A DNA stretch of 7,715 bases from Anaerolineaceae bacterium (GTDB lineage Bacteria > Chloroflexota > Anaerolineae > Anaerolineales > Anaerolineaceae): positions 19,544-27,258 of the forward strand of contig JAQTMA010000023.1 of NCBI GenBank assembly GCA_028714615.1, in the 5' to 3' direction. Below, one piece after another: positions 1 to 5,583 of the stretch (position 1 is the stretch's first letter; the number at the start of each line of letters is the position of its first letter). The position numbers and the translations under genes were made by a program. The notes under the pieces were generated by a model. That model made no database searches, was not told the DNA's origin, and saw only the letters and a list, made by a program, of their open reading frames with translations.

Positions 1-395
1 CCCAGGATTGTTGCACCCATCCGGACGGGTCCCGCCACCTCGGCGATTGCTTTCAAAGCTTTCTGGATCGCAACCGGCGTGTCCGTCCACGTGGTAGCCA
101 ACCAGCCGGTGACCCCATGCCGGGCGAAGAAACGCGCCATTTCACGGAGCCCCTCCGGGTTGGCATCCATCACTTCCTGGCCGGAGGCGCCATGTACGTG
201 CAAATCGATGAATCCGGGTAAGATGGTCTGCCCCATCGCATCGACAACCCGCAATACGTTCCCCGGTTCAAATTCCGGTGGTTTTCCAGGACCCATCCGG
301 GTGATGGTTTCCCCCTCAAACAATATCCAGCCGGGTTCCCAAACGTCCACCGGAGTAAAGATACGCGCATTTTTGAAAAGCACGTTGTTTTGCAT
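1..395 (-). CDS. nagA: N-acetylglucosamine-6-phosphate deacetylase, N-terminal part (cut by window edge)
   Basis: This is the first 131 codons of a metal-dependent amidohydrolase, truncated by the left edge. NagA removes the acetyl group from N-acetylglucosamine-6-phosphate in the cytoplasm, giving glucosamine-6-phosphate for amino-sugar or cell-wall recycling. Residues 1-58 form the small beta domain typical of amidohydrolases. They lead into LPGFIDLHVHGASGQEVMD at 59-77, where H66 and H68 form the HxH metal motif. The following EGLREMARFFARHGVTGWLATT (81-102, given here as family-typical helix and strand) matches NagA better than dihydroorotase or adenine deaminase. The ATG at 395 is supported by AAGGA (404-408) eight bases upstream. 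The gene is divergent from the acetyltransferase gene, about 100 bp away. The family is clear; assignment as NagA rather than a close NagA-like enzyme rests on this N-terminal third only. Confidence 0.86.
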   Translation of the reverse strand, partial: MQNNVLFKNARIFTPVDVWEPGWILFEGETITRMGPGKPPEFEPGNVLRVVDAMGQTILPGFIDLHVHGASGQEVMDANPEGLREMARFFARHGVTGWLATTWTDTPVAIQKALKAIAEVAGPVRMGATIL

Positions 396-496
396 GGCTA
401 TTATCCTTTATCTTGGCTAATTCGAAGCGGCTTTTAATTGTAACCGGTTCTCCAAGAACGCACGTATCATTTCGACATGGGAGTAAAATTAGAAAT

Positions 497-1477
497 ATGG
501 CCGAACTTGCTCACTCATCCACACTGATCGAACCGCACTTACGGCCTCTCGATGTGCGCAGAGATCTGGTTGGAGTGGCCAACCTCATCGAGGTGTGTTT
601 CGCCGCCACAATGGATCCTGACGGCCGCGAATACTTGCGCCAGATGCGGGAGTATGCCGATGAAGATGGTTCGATCAATTGGGCGGGCAGGTCCTTTCTC
701 GGACCTTGGAGTATGTCCGGCTTCGTCTGGCTGGAAAATGAAGCAATTATCGGTAATCTGACCCTGATTCCCGTTTATAAGCAATTGCAACGAGTTTACC
801 TGATCGCCAACGTTGCTGTGCACCCAGACTACCGCCGCCGGGGGATCGGGCGTCTGCTCACTCAAGCCGCTATCGATCATGCACGCCAACATAGCGCTGC
901 CTCTGCCTGGCTGCAGGTACGCGCAGAAAACGAATCTGCATACCGCCTTTACCAATCACTTGGTTTCATTGAACGCGCCCGGCGTGATACCTGGATTGGT
1001 GAACGCGATCTCCCAACCATCTCTCCGGACCCCGAAATCCAGGTCACGCCACGACGCAACCGGGAATGGCCTGTCGAACTAACCTGGTTGCAGCAGGTGT
1101 ATCCCTCTGCGGTTATCTGGAACTTGCCATTGAGCATTGGCCGGTTAAAACCCAGCCTGCTCAACAATTTCTTCCGGTTCTTAGCCAGCGAACAGTCTGG
1201 GCATTGGTCGGCCCGAACGCATTCCGGGTTGATTGGAACGGCCAGTTGGGAACCATCTCGCTCGTTCGCTGACAATATCTGGCTGGCGACCAGCCCGGAA
1301 TATGAGGAACGCGCCATCCGGTCGTTGCTGCCGCTGATCCGGAAATCTGTGGCAACCCGGCGTCCGTTAGCGGTCAATTACCCTGCCGACCGGGCTCCGG
1401 CAGCCTTCAACGATGCGGGTTTCCGCTTACAACAGACTCTGGTTTGGATGGAAGAGCCGTTCACTTTGCAACCCTGA
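497..1477 (+). CDS. GNAT-family N-acetyltransferase with two GNAT-like halves
   Basis: A 326-aa cytoplasmic protein of the GNAT superfamily, which transfers acyl groups from acyl-CoA to amines; the substrate cannot be told. The N-terminal half is a full GNAT domain. The strand and P-loop NVAVHPDYRRRGIG sits at 105-118, with R114/G115/G117 as the acetyl-CoA pyrophosphate-binding turn. Motif B is NESAYRLYQSLGF at 145-157. Residues 206-326 look like a second, degenerate GNAT fold: ATSPEYEERAIRSLLP at 264-279 stands where motif A should be but lacks the R/Q-x-x-G-x-G/A turn, and APAAFNDAGF at 300-309 echoes motif B. Most likely only the first half is catalytic. The frame can be extended to a TTG at 413, but that overlaps the nagA ribosome-binding site. 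The ATG at 497 has GGGAG (479-483), though 13 bases away, so the start is probable and not certain. Confidence 0.85.
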   Translation: MAELAHSSTLIEPHLRPLDVRRDLVGVANLIEVCFAATMDPDGREYLRQMREYADEDGSINWAGRSFLGPWSMSGFVWLENEAIIGNLTLIPVYKQLQRVYLIANVAVHPDYRRRGIGRLLTQAAIDHARQHSAASAWLQVRAENESAYRLYQSLGFIERARRDTWIGERDLPTISPDPEIQVTPRRNREWPVELTWLQQVYPSAVIWNLPLSIGRLKPSLLNNFFRFLASEQSGHWSARTHSGLIGTASWEPSRSFADNIWLATSPEYEERAIRSLLPLIRKSVATRRPLAVNYPADRAPAAFNDAGFRLQQTLVWMEEPFTLQP

Positions 1478-1571
1478 AACGGCGTTTCTCGTATATCAGT
1501 AATGAAAGTTAAAATCGAGATATGCGAGGATTCTTGATTTTCTCCCCTCGGAAGCGCCTAAGGAGGTTAGA

Positions 1572-1955
1572 ATGACGAAGTTCGTCTTGCGCTGGGCAAT
1601 TAATGCCGTCGCTTTGTATGCAGCCATTGCATTACTCCAGGGTCATGGGCTGGCACCCCAGAGTACTAACTGGTTTTCGCTCATCTGGTTGGCGCTCATC
1701 TTTGGCCTGATCAACGCCCTAATCCGGCCTTTGCTCACCATACTCACCTGTCCCCTGATCATCCTGACTCTCGGGTTGGGTACGCTCCTGATCAATACAT
1801 TGATGTTCTATCTGGCTGGAGTCATCGGAACCAATTTTGGGGTAGGTTTCACGGTTGACAGTTTTTGGACCGCTTTCCTTGGTGCGGTGATCGTGTCAGT
1901 CATCAGCTTTGTCCTCAATTTGGTTCTCCGCGAAGAACTGAAAAAACAACACTAA
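1572..1955 (+). CDS. Phage_holin_4_2 / YvlD-type small membrane protein
   Basis: A 127-aa, very hydrophobic inner-membrane protein. Predicted membrane segments lie near residues 5-23, 34-51, 55-84 (long, possibly a re-entrant or kinked pair) and 97-119, ending in a short charged cytoplasmic-looking tail (REELKKQH). The core GLINALIRPLLTILTCPL at 45-62, followed by LTLGLGTLLIN (65-75), is the hallmark of the family named Phage_holin_4_2 in Pfam (YvlD in Bacillus). Despite the name, most members are chromosomal genes away from prophages, and YvlD is linked to envelope-stress regulons; no lysis gene lies nearby here. AGGAGG at 1561-1566, five bases before the ATG, fixes the start firmly. Its stop codon touches the left arm of a long two-way terminator. 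Family membership is strong; cellular role is unknown. Confidence 0.87.
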   Translation: MTKFVLRWAINAVALYAAIALLQGHGLAPQSTNWFSLIWLALIFGLINALIRPLLTILTCPLIILTLGLGTLLINTLMFYLAGVIGTNFGVGFTVDSFWTAFLGAVIVSVISFVLNLVLREELKKQH

Positions 1956-2017
1956 ATTGCTATCCAACAAAAATAGCGCCGGTGCAAAACCGGCGCTATT
2001 TTTGTTGGATAGCAATT
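1955..2017. terminator. Bidirectional intrinsic terminator, 29-bp perfect inverted repeat between convergent genes
   Basis: The arms 1955-1983 and 1989-2017 are perfect reverse complements around a 5-base loop (GCAAA). The GC-rich core is GCGCCGGT / ACCGGCGC, flanked by A5 (1969-1973) on the left and T5 (1999-2003) on the right. A terminator hairpin followed by a U-run is therefore present on both strands. The left arm starts at the last base of the plus-strand TAA (1953-1955). The right arm ends inside the TAA of the minus-strand 66-aa gene (2016-2018). It serves both convergent genes. Confidence 0.92.
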
Positions 2018-2216
2018 ATGCCGTTTTGTCGGCGTCGCGAACCAGGATGCGCGCCAGTTCGAGAAGCTCCTGCCATTCCTCGCGGAAGAAATGCAAGGTT
2101 ACGTTATTCAGCTCGAGATGGTAAGTATCTTCTCCATCGGATTCTTCGGCTTTCCAGGCCAGGTAATTATCGGTTTCCGCCATTGTCTGAGTCTTGGGTT
2201 CCGGTATGTTATTCAT
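2016..2216 (-). CDS. Small acidic protein of unknown function (66 aa)
   Basis: I do not recognise the family. The protein has no signal peptide, membrane segment or cysteine and is acidic overall. Residues 1-16 look disordered. The remainder alternates predicted strand (NYLAWKAEE, YHLELNNVTLHFF) with one amphipathic helix (EEWQELLELARILV, about 46-59), a compact strand-strand-helix layout seen in small binding or adaptor proteins. The ATG at 2216 is preceded by AAGGAG (2223-2228) at a six-base spacing, which argues strongly for real translation. An internal ATG at codon 12 has no comparable site. The gene ends in the shared terminator and is preceded by a candidate extended -10 promoter, so it is probably its own transcription unit. 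Real gene: likely. Function: unknown. Confidence 0.72.
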   Translation of the reverse strand: MNNIPEPKTQTMAETDNYLAWKAEESDGEDTYHLELNNVTLHFFREEWQELLELARILVRDADKTA

Positions 2217-2270
2217 ATTTCGCTCCTTATCCAGCTTTTTTGAATCGATAGAAACTCGATCTACAAAAGT

Positions 2271-2279
2271 ATTATCTCA
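2271..2279 (-). promoter_or_regulatory. Candidate extended -10 promoter of the 66-aa gene
   Basis: Read on the minus strand this is TGAGATAAT: a TG dinucleotide, one base, then GATAAT (5 of 6 to TATAAT). No good -35 lies 16-18 bases upstream, which is tolerated by extended -10 promoters. It would give a leader of about 48 bases that includes the AAGGAG site. Inferred from motif match only. Confidence 0.35.
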
Positions 2280-2320
2280 CAGGATCCGGGCGGATACCAG
2301 GGAAACATTGGAGTCATTCT

Positions 2321-2339
2321 CCCGAGATTAATTCTCGGG
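2321..2339. repeat. 7-bp inverted repeat across the stop codon of the AI-2E permease gene
   Basis: CCCGAGA (2321-2327) and TCTCGGG (2333-2339) flank five bases and span the TAA of the permease gene. On the minus strand, the direction of that gene, no U-run follows the hairpin. It could be a weak terminator or a 3'-end stabilising hairpin. On the plus strand a T6 run (2346-2351) follows at some distance, but no plus-strand gene ends here. Confidence 0.3.
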
Positions 2340-3608
2340 TCCGGGTTTTTTGATCGGTCCAGATTCCGTTCTCCGAGGATGACGCAAAGGCAGGCGAGTC
2401 CACGGGTGGCTTACCCAGAAACCTTCCCACTTTCGAGCCATACTGGGAGGCAACCACCCGTGCATGCCGCCTTCTGGTGGGAGGTCAATGTCCGTCCATG
2501 GATCGAGATCAAACATTTTTCGAATCGTGTAGCGCCCGAACAATTGAATGGTCGCCAAAACAGGGGCAGCTACCACGACGCCGATGAAACCGATGACGTT
2601 GGCCGAGATGAGCGCGGTCACCAGGACGGCGGCAGGATGAACTTTGAGGTTCGAGCTCATGATTTTCGGCGAAATGATATTATCAAAACTACTATCGATG
2701 AGCATCGAGATTCCGATCATAACGATCACATATACCAGGGGGGTCAATCCAAACAGGGTATGTCCCTGGAAATAGGCAACCAGCCCCATCGTCAGATAGG
2801 CAATGAAAGGACCGATATAGGGCAAGAACCTGGCGAAACCGGCCAGGAGAGCTATCCCGAGAGAGAAACGTAATCCAAGAATAGAGAGGACGATTGAGTA
2901 GACTGCGACAGCCAGCAAAAAAATCGTCAACTGCCCACGCAGAAATGTATTCCAGATGTTACGCAGGTGGCTGAGAAGACGTTCAACATCCAAGTCGAGC
3001 CCGGGGATTTCCTTCAATATGGAGGCTTTTCGCGTCCCTCCGGATTCGGCGGTGATGAAGTAGGAAATCAAGAGGATGAAGGATACCCACCCGATGAACG
3101 TGGCTGCACTGGTTGCAACTTTCGTCAACAGCGTGCCAACCTGACCAAGCAGTGGTTGGATGGTAGCCAGGATCTGATTATTGATATCCTGTAGGGTGCT
3201 CCCCTTAGAAAAATCCACCACGAAGCTACCGATGACGATTTTCTGGGTTGCCAACTCGTTGATGTAGTTCGGGAGGGAGATCAAAATGGCGTTTTGCACA
3301 AAATTGAACAGGTTCTGACCTTGTTGAACCAGGGATAGGCCGCCCAGGGTGAGTAAACCCAGGATGATCACGATCAGCAATAGATAGAAAAGGGTGACCG
3401 CTAGTCGCCAGGAAAGCCGGGCGCGCAACTGCAGGAAACGGGCGACCGGATAGCACAGATAGGTGATGATGAAAGCCAGGATCAGAGGCCCCATGAACAG
3501 GCGGAACCGCCCAATCAGGTAGGCAATCGCCGCCACGATGGATAAGCCGACGACCAGCTTCGTGACCCAACTCCACTTGGGTGATAAATCGTTAAAGATT
3601 TGAGCCAT
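2328..3608 (-). CDS. AI-2E family (PerM/TqsA-like) permease
   Basis: A 426-aa polytopic inner-membrane protein of the AI-2E transporter superfamily. Proven members export autoinducer-2 or exchange ions; the substrate here cannot be told. Hydrophobic segments lie near 17-33, 38-55, 69-93, 163-186, 225-245, 247-265, 266-281, 288-305 and 325-355, in the family's usual layout of a pair plus one, a soluble segment (about 95-160), then the C-terminal bundle. Signatures are RFLPYIGPFIAY at 260-271 and DNIISPKIMSSNLKVHP at 309-325. An unusual hydrophilic tail (369-426) rich in Trp, Pro and Arg follows the last helix. The start is uncertain: ATG at 3608 has GAAGGGG only two bases away, while an in-frame GTG at 3623 would add five residues but has no properly spaced site. 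Separated from the upstream FHA gene by 231 bp, so probably independently transcribed. Confidence 0.9.
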   Translation of the reverse strand: MAQIFNDLSPKWSWVTKLVVGLSIVAAIAYLIGRFRLFMGPLILAFIITYLCYPVARFLQLRARLSWRLAVTLFYLLLIVIILGLLTLGGLSLVQQGQNLFNFVQNAILISLPNYINELATQKIVIGSFVVDFSKGSTLQDINNQILATIQPLLGQVGTLLTKVATSAATFIGWVSFILLISYFITAESGGTRKASILKEIPGLDLDVERLLSHLRNIWNTFLRGQLTIFLLAVAVYSIVLSILGLRFSLGIALLAGFARFLPYIGPFIAYLTMGLVAYFQGHTLFGLTPLVYVIVMIGISMLIDSSFDNIISPKIMSSNLKVHPAAVLVTALISANVIGFIGVVVAAPVLATIQLFGRYTIRKMFDLDPWTDIDLPPEGGMHGWLPPSMARKWEGFWVSHPWTRLPLRHPRRTESGPIKKPGPEN

Positions 3609-3676
3609 TTCCCCTTCACGCACTCCAGTATCGCTCTGATGCTATCCTCGATATATTAATTCTACCCGATTTCAGA

Positions 3677-3707
3677 ATCATAGGTAACTAAAAAGGCTCA
3701 TTGTAAA
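3677..3707 (-). promoter_or_regulatory. Candidate sigma-70-type promoter of the AI-2E permease gene
   Basis: On the minus strand TTTACA (3702-3707; 5 of 6 to TTGACA) and TATGAT (3677-3682; 5 of 6 to TATAAT) are separated by 19 bases, slightly long for the class. It lies between the 62-base palindrome and the gene, and would give a leader of roughly 60 bases. Motif match only. Confidence 0.4.
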
Positions 3708-3716
3708 TCGCCGAAA

Positions 3717-3778
3717 GACTCCCGAAAACATGCTGATTGCGTGTGAGTTAACTACGTAACCTGCATGTTTCGGGAATC
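3717..3778. repeat. 62-base imperfect palindrome between the FHA and AI-2E genes
   Basis: Arms 3717-3742 and 3754-3778 pair with only three mismatches (c3719/a3776, a3736/c3760, t3734/t3762), one G-T wobble and one bulged A (3725). They enclose an 11-base loop containing the palindrome AGTTAACT (3746-3753). The strongest parts are TCCCGA / TCGGGA and ACATGC / GCATGT. No U-run follows on either strand, so it is not a classical intrinsic terminator, although it lies where the FHA transcript should end. It could be a 3'-end hairpin, a small MITE-like repeat or a protein-binding palindrome. Confidence 0.75.
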
Positions 3779-3839
3779 CGCTACCGCAATTGATTTCTCG
3801 GAGTGTTGGTTTACCCGGTGGGGTTGATATTCGATTGCG

Positions 3840-4469
3840 TTATGCGCCGCAACCAGGGATGAAGGGGAAAAACTGACACCACAAGGAATTGCGATCGATG
3901 AGGTAAGCTCCCACGCTGAGGGTGCACAGGCACAGCACGATGAGCACGATCAGGATGAGCATCCAGATTGGCATCCCTCGCCGTTTGGGCGGAGGCGCTG
4001 GTTCGACCGCGATCGGTCCTGAAGGGATTCGCCCCGCATAGGAGGAAGGCGGGACAACCGGGATCGGCGCTGGTTCTGGTACCCGGACGGGAACCTGTTG
4101 TGGGGGCGGTGGCATTACCGGTGATGCTGCCGGCGTTGAGACTACTGTTGCATCGGGATCAAATTTTGAGATCTCATAAGCCAAAGTCACATTCTCGCCA
4201 AAGGTGACGGTTTCATTTGGCTGCAGGACGTAGGGGGTAGTCAGCCGCTGGCCGTTGACAAAAGAGCCGTTGGTCGAACCGAGGTCCTCGAGTACGAAGC
4301 CTTCAGCTTGCTGCACCAGGCGGGCGTGCCGGCGAGAGATCTCCGCATCGTTGATGACGATGTCGTTGGTCAGGTCTCGGCCAATAAAGATCTCTTTTTT
4401 CTCAAGGGGGAAAACCTTTCCTGGAGTGGGACCTGCGGACATGACAAACTGGTAGATCGATTCAGCCAT
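3840..4469 (-). CDS. FHA-domain protein with proline-rich linker and C-terminal membrane anchor
   Basis: A 209-aa protein in three parts. Residues about 8-101 are a forkhead-associated domain, which binds phosphothreonine peptides. The conserved loops are visible: FIGRDLTNDIVI (28-39), EISRRHARL (43-51) and LEDLGSTNGSFVNG (60-73), carrying the key Gly-Arg, Ser-x-x-His and Thr-Asn-Gly residues. Residues 104-165 form a Pro/Val/Ala linker, then a basic stop (KRRG, 162-165) and one membrane helix (about 168-190). A short tail of about 18 residues with two cysteines (C198, C207) ends the protein. The basic residues before the helix place the FHA domain in the cytoplasm. It presumably recruits phosphorylated partners to the membrane, but no Ser/Thr kinase lies in the window. 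The start is set by AGGAGG five bases before ATG 4469; an in-frame TTG at 4490 lies upstream of that site and is rejected. Confidence 0.9.
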   Translation of the reverse strand: MAESIYQFVMSAGPTPGKVFPLEKKEIFIGRDLTNDIVINDAEISRRHARLVQQAEGFVLEDLGSTNGSFVNGQRLTTPYVLQPNETVTFGENVTLAYEISKFDPDATVVSTPAASPVMPPPPQQVPVRVPEPAPIPVVPPSSYAGRIPSGPIAVEPAPPPKRRGMPIWMLILIVLIVLCLCTLSVGAYLIDRNSLWCQFFPFIPGCGA

Positions 4470-4474
4470 AACGC

Positions 4475-4480
4475 CCTCCT
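4475..4480 (-). promoter_or_regulatory. Strong ribosome-binding site that decides the FHA gene start
   Basis: AGGAGG on the minus strand, five bases before ATG 4469. It lies inside the longer frame that opens at TTG 4490, so it argues for the shorter protein. Confidence 0.85.
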
Positions 4481-4499
4481 GAAGGTTCAATATCTTTAG

Positions 4500-4528
4500 A
4501 GTTTACCGAAAATACCGTGAAATGTCAA
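4500..4528 (-). promoter_or_regulatory. Near-consensus promoter of the FHA gene, overlapping the lipB stop
   Basis: On the minus strand a perfect TTGACA (4523-4528) is followed after exactly 17 bases by TAAACT (4500-4505; 4 of 6 to TATAAT). The -35 box overlaps the TGA of lipB (4525-4527). Transcription would start near 4493, leaving a leader of about 24 bases that holds the AGGAGG. The FHA gene can thus be expressed independently of lipB. Confidence 0.65.
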
Positions 4529-5277
4529 ACCATTTGGTTCACTTCCACCATTTTATACCGGAATACTGTATGGAAGGCGTCGATGACCGCTCCAATCACG
4601 TCCGTCATCTCTGGAACTGGTTCCAGCAAGTCGGCGAAGCTGGCCATCATGACCCCATCCAGGCCGCAGGGGACAATCCCCTGCCAGTAGGTCATGTCCG
4701 GCGAGACGTTCAGGGCAAAACCATGCCGCGAAATACCGTGGACGTCTACCTTGATCCCGATCGAAGCAATTTTCGATGGAGCTTGGCGCAAACGGGGATC
4801 GCACCGCGGACAGCGTGAAGCCACATCCGGTTGGATCCACACCCCGGTCAGCCCAGGAATCTGGCCGGCAGCTAATCCGAATTTCATCAGGGCGGAGATG
4901 AGGGTGATCTCTAATTTCCGCACGTAACCGACGTAGTCTGCTTGTGGTAATCGTTCACCAAGCCAACTGCGCCCAGCCAGCGGCAGGATCGGGTATCCCA
5001 CCAGTTGTCCCGGTCCGTGGTAAGTGATGTCTCCCCCGCGATCCACCCACTCAACGGTCACACCGCGCTCTTCAAGCTCTTCAGGCTTCCATAACAGGTG
5101 TTGGGCTTCACCCCGTCGCCCCAGCGTATAGGTGTGATGGTGTTCGAGTAACAACAATGTGGGTGGGCATTCCCCGGAAGCCACTTTGCCCGCCAGTTGG
5201 TTCTGCAGCTCCCAGGCCTGGGTATAGGGTACCAATCCAAGCCGGCGTACTTCGCATATGGACACATCTTCAATCAT
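4525..5277 (-). CDS. lipB: Lipoyl(octanoyl) transferase
   Basis: A 250-aa cytoplasmic enzyme that moves the octanoyl group from octanoyl-ACP to a lysine of lipoyl domains (2-oxoacid dehydrogenases, glycine cleavage H protein); LipA then adds sulfur. Family motifs are complete: LLLEHHHTYTLGRRG (42-56), RGGDITYHGPGQLVGYP (80-96), SKIASIGIKV (168-177) with catalytic lysine K169, HGFALNVSPDM (185-195), and IVPCGL (201-206) with acyl-accepting cysteine C204. At 250 aa it is longer than typical LipB (roughly 210-230), partly through a segment with C156-P-R-C159 just before the catalytic lysine. ATG 5277 is preferred on family length. The frame opens at GTG 5325, and no clear Shine-Dalgarno precedes either start (GGGGAA lies about 13 bases before the ATG). 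lipA is not in the window; the next gene downstream on the strand is the FHA protein. Confidence 0.93.
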   Translation of the reverse strand: MIEDVSICEVRRLGLVPYTQAWELQNQLAGKVASGECPPTLLLLEHHHTYTLGRRGEAQHLLWKPEELEERGVTVEWVDRGGDITYHGPGQLVGYPILPLAGRSWLGERLPQADYVGYVRKLEITLISALMKFGLAAGQIPGLTGVWIQPDVASRCPRCDPRLRQAPSKIASIGIKVDVHGISRHGFALNVSPDMTYWQGIVPCGLDGVMMASFADLLEPVPEMTDVIGAVIDAFHTVFRYKMVEVNQMV

Positions 5278-5583
5278 TACGTAATTGTACTTCCCCGGGA
5301 TTGAGTGGTCAAACCCCCATGCCACTCAGCACCCATCCGTATTGATGCCATCCTGGTAGAGACGCTGCGTTGCAGCTTCTCATGTGGTCAGTCGAGCTGA
5401 GTGTTCATTCCTCCGCACTTGTAGTAACTACTCTGCGCAGCACCCCTGTGGGTCAGACGTTCCCGGGATAAGAACCACCTTCCTTTCTCGAAAGGGAAGT
5501 CCACATTGATCTCCCTCTTACGTCCTGCATATGCAATTCCTACGTTCAGTGTGTATCCTAAATGTACCCGGACGAAATCGGTT
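5278..5583. other. Divergent lipB/clpB intergenic region rich in small hairpins
   Basis: No credible gene lies in these 306 bases; the longest minus frame (from 5597) has no ribosome-binding site and overlaps the clpB start. Five hairpin-capable segments are seen: 5302-5328 (TGAGTGG/CCACTCA), 5359-5381, 5425-5435 (GTAG-TAA-CTAC), 5442-5453 (ACCC-CTGT-GGGT) and 5479-5499 (CTTCC-TTT / AAA-GGGAAG, loop CTCG). None is followed by a U-run. Promoters for lipB and clpB must lie here but none is convincing; for clpB, TTGATC (5506-5511) with TATGCA 18 bases on is weak. There is no CIRCE-type operator (TTAGCACTC-N9-GAGTGCTAA). No known riboswitch consensus was recognised. Confidence 0.5.
5359..5381. 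repeat. Hairpin resembling a decayed dispersed palindromic repeat
   Basis: GAGA (5359-5362) and TCTC (5378-5381) enclose a single mismatch and then GCTGC/GCAGC (5364-5368, 5372-5376) around a three-base loop. The left half reads GGTAGAGACGCTGC; the right half matches its complement except at c5363/t5377 and outside the TCTC. Palindromes built on TAGAGACGC/GCGTCTCTA are, from memory, common interspersed repeats in cyanobacteria and some Chloroflexota. Identity as such a repeat is inference. Confidence 0.45.

Noticed and set aside
438..470. Promoter for the acetyltransferase from TTGTAA (438-443) and TATCAT (465-470)
   Set aside because: The spacing is 21 bases, outside the functional range.
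413..496. N-terminal extension of the acetyltransferase from TTG 413
   Set aside because: It adds 28 residues without domain character, overlaps the upstream nagA regulatory region and has no ribosome-binding site; ATG 497 is a better start.
539..1377. Long antisense frames inside the acetyltransferase gene
   Set aside because: Shadows of the real frame: no start signals and no protein motifs.
1485..1515. Possible promoter of the small membrane protein (TAAAAT at 1510-1515)
   Set aside because: The -10 match is 5 of 6, but no acceptable -35 lies at 16-18 bases; too weak to annotate.
1572..1955. A phage holin indicating a prophage
   Set aside because: The family name is misleading; members are mostly chromosomal, and no phage gene, integrase or lysis enzyme is present.
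2244..2262. Short ATCGA/TCGAT inverted repeat in the leader of the 66-aa gene
   Set aside because: Only five base pairs; expected by chance.
2379..3194. Plus-strand frames of 164 and 75 codons opposite the AI-2E permease
   Set aside because: Low-complexity hydrophilic sequence typical of the complement of a membrane protein gene; no ribosome-binding sites.
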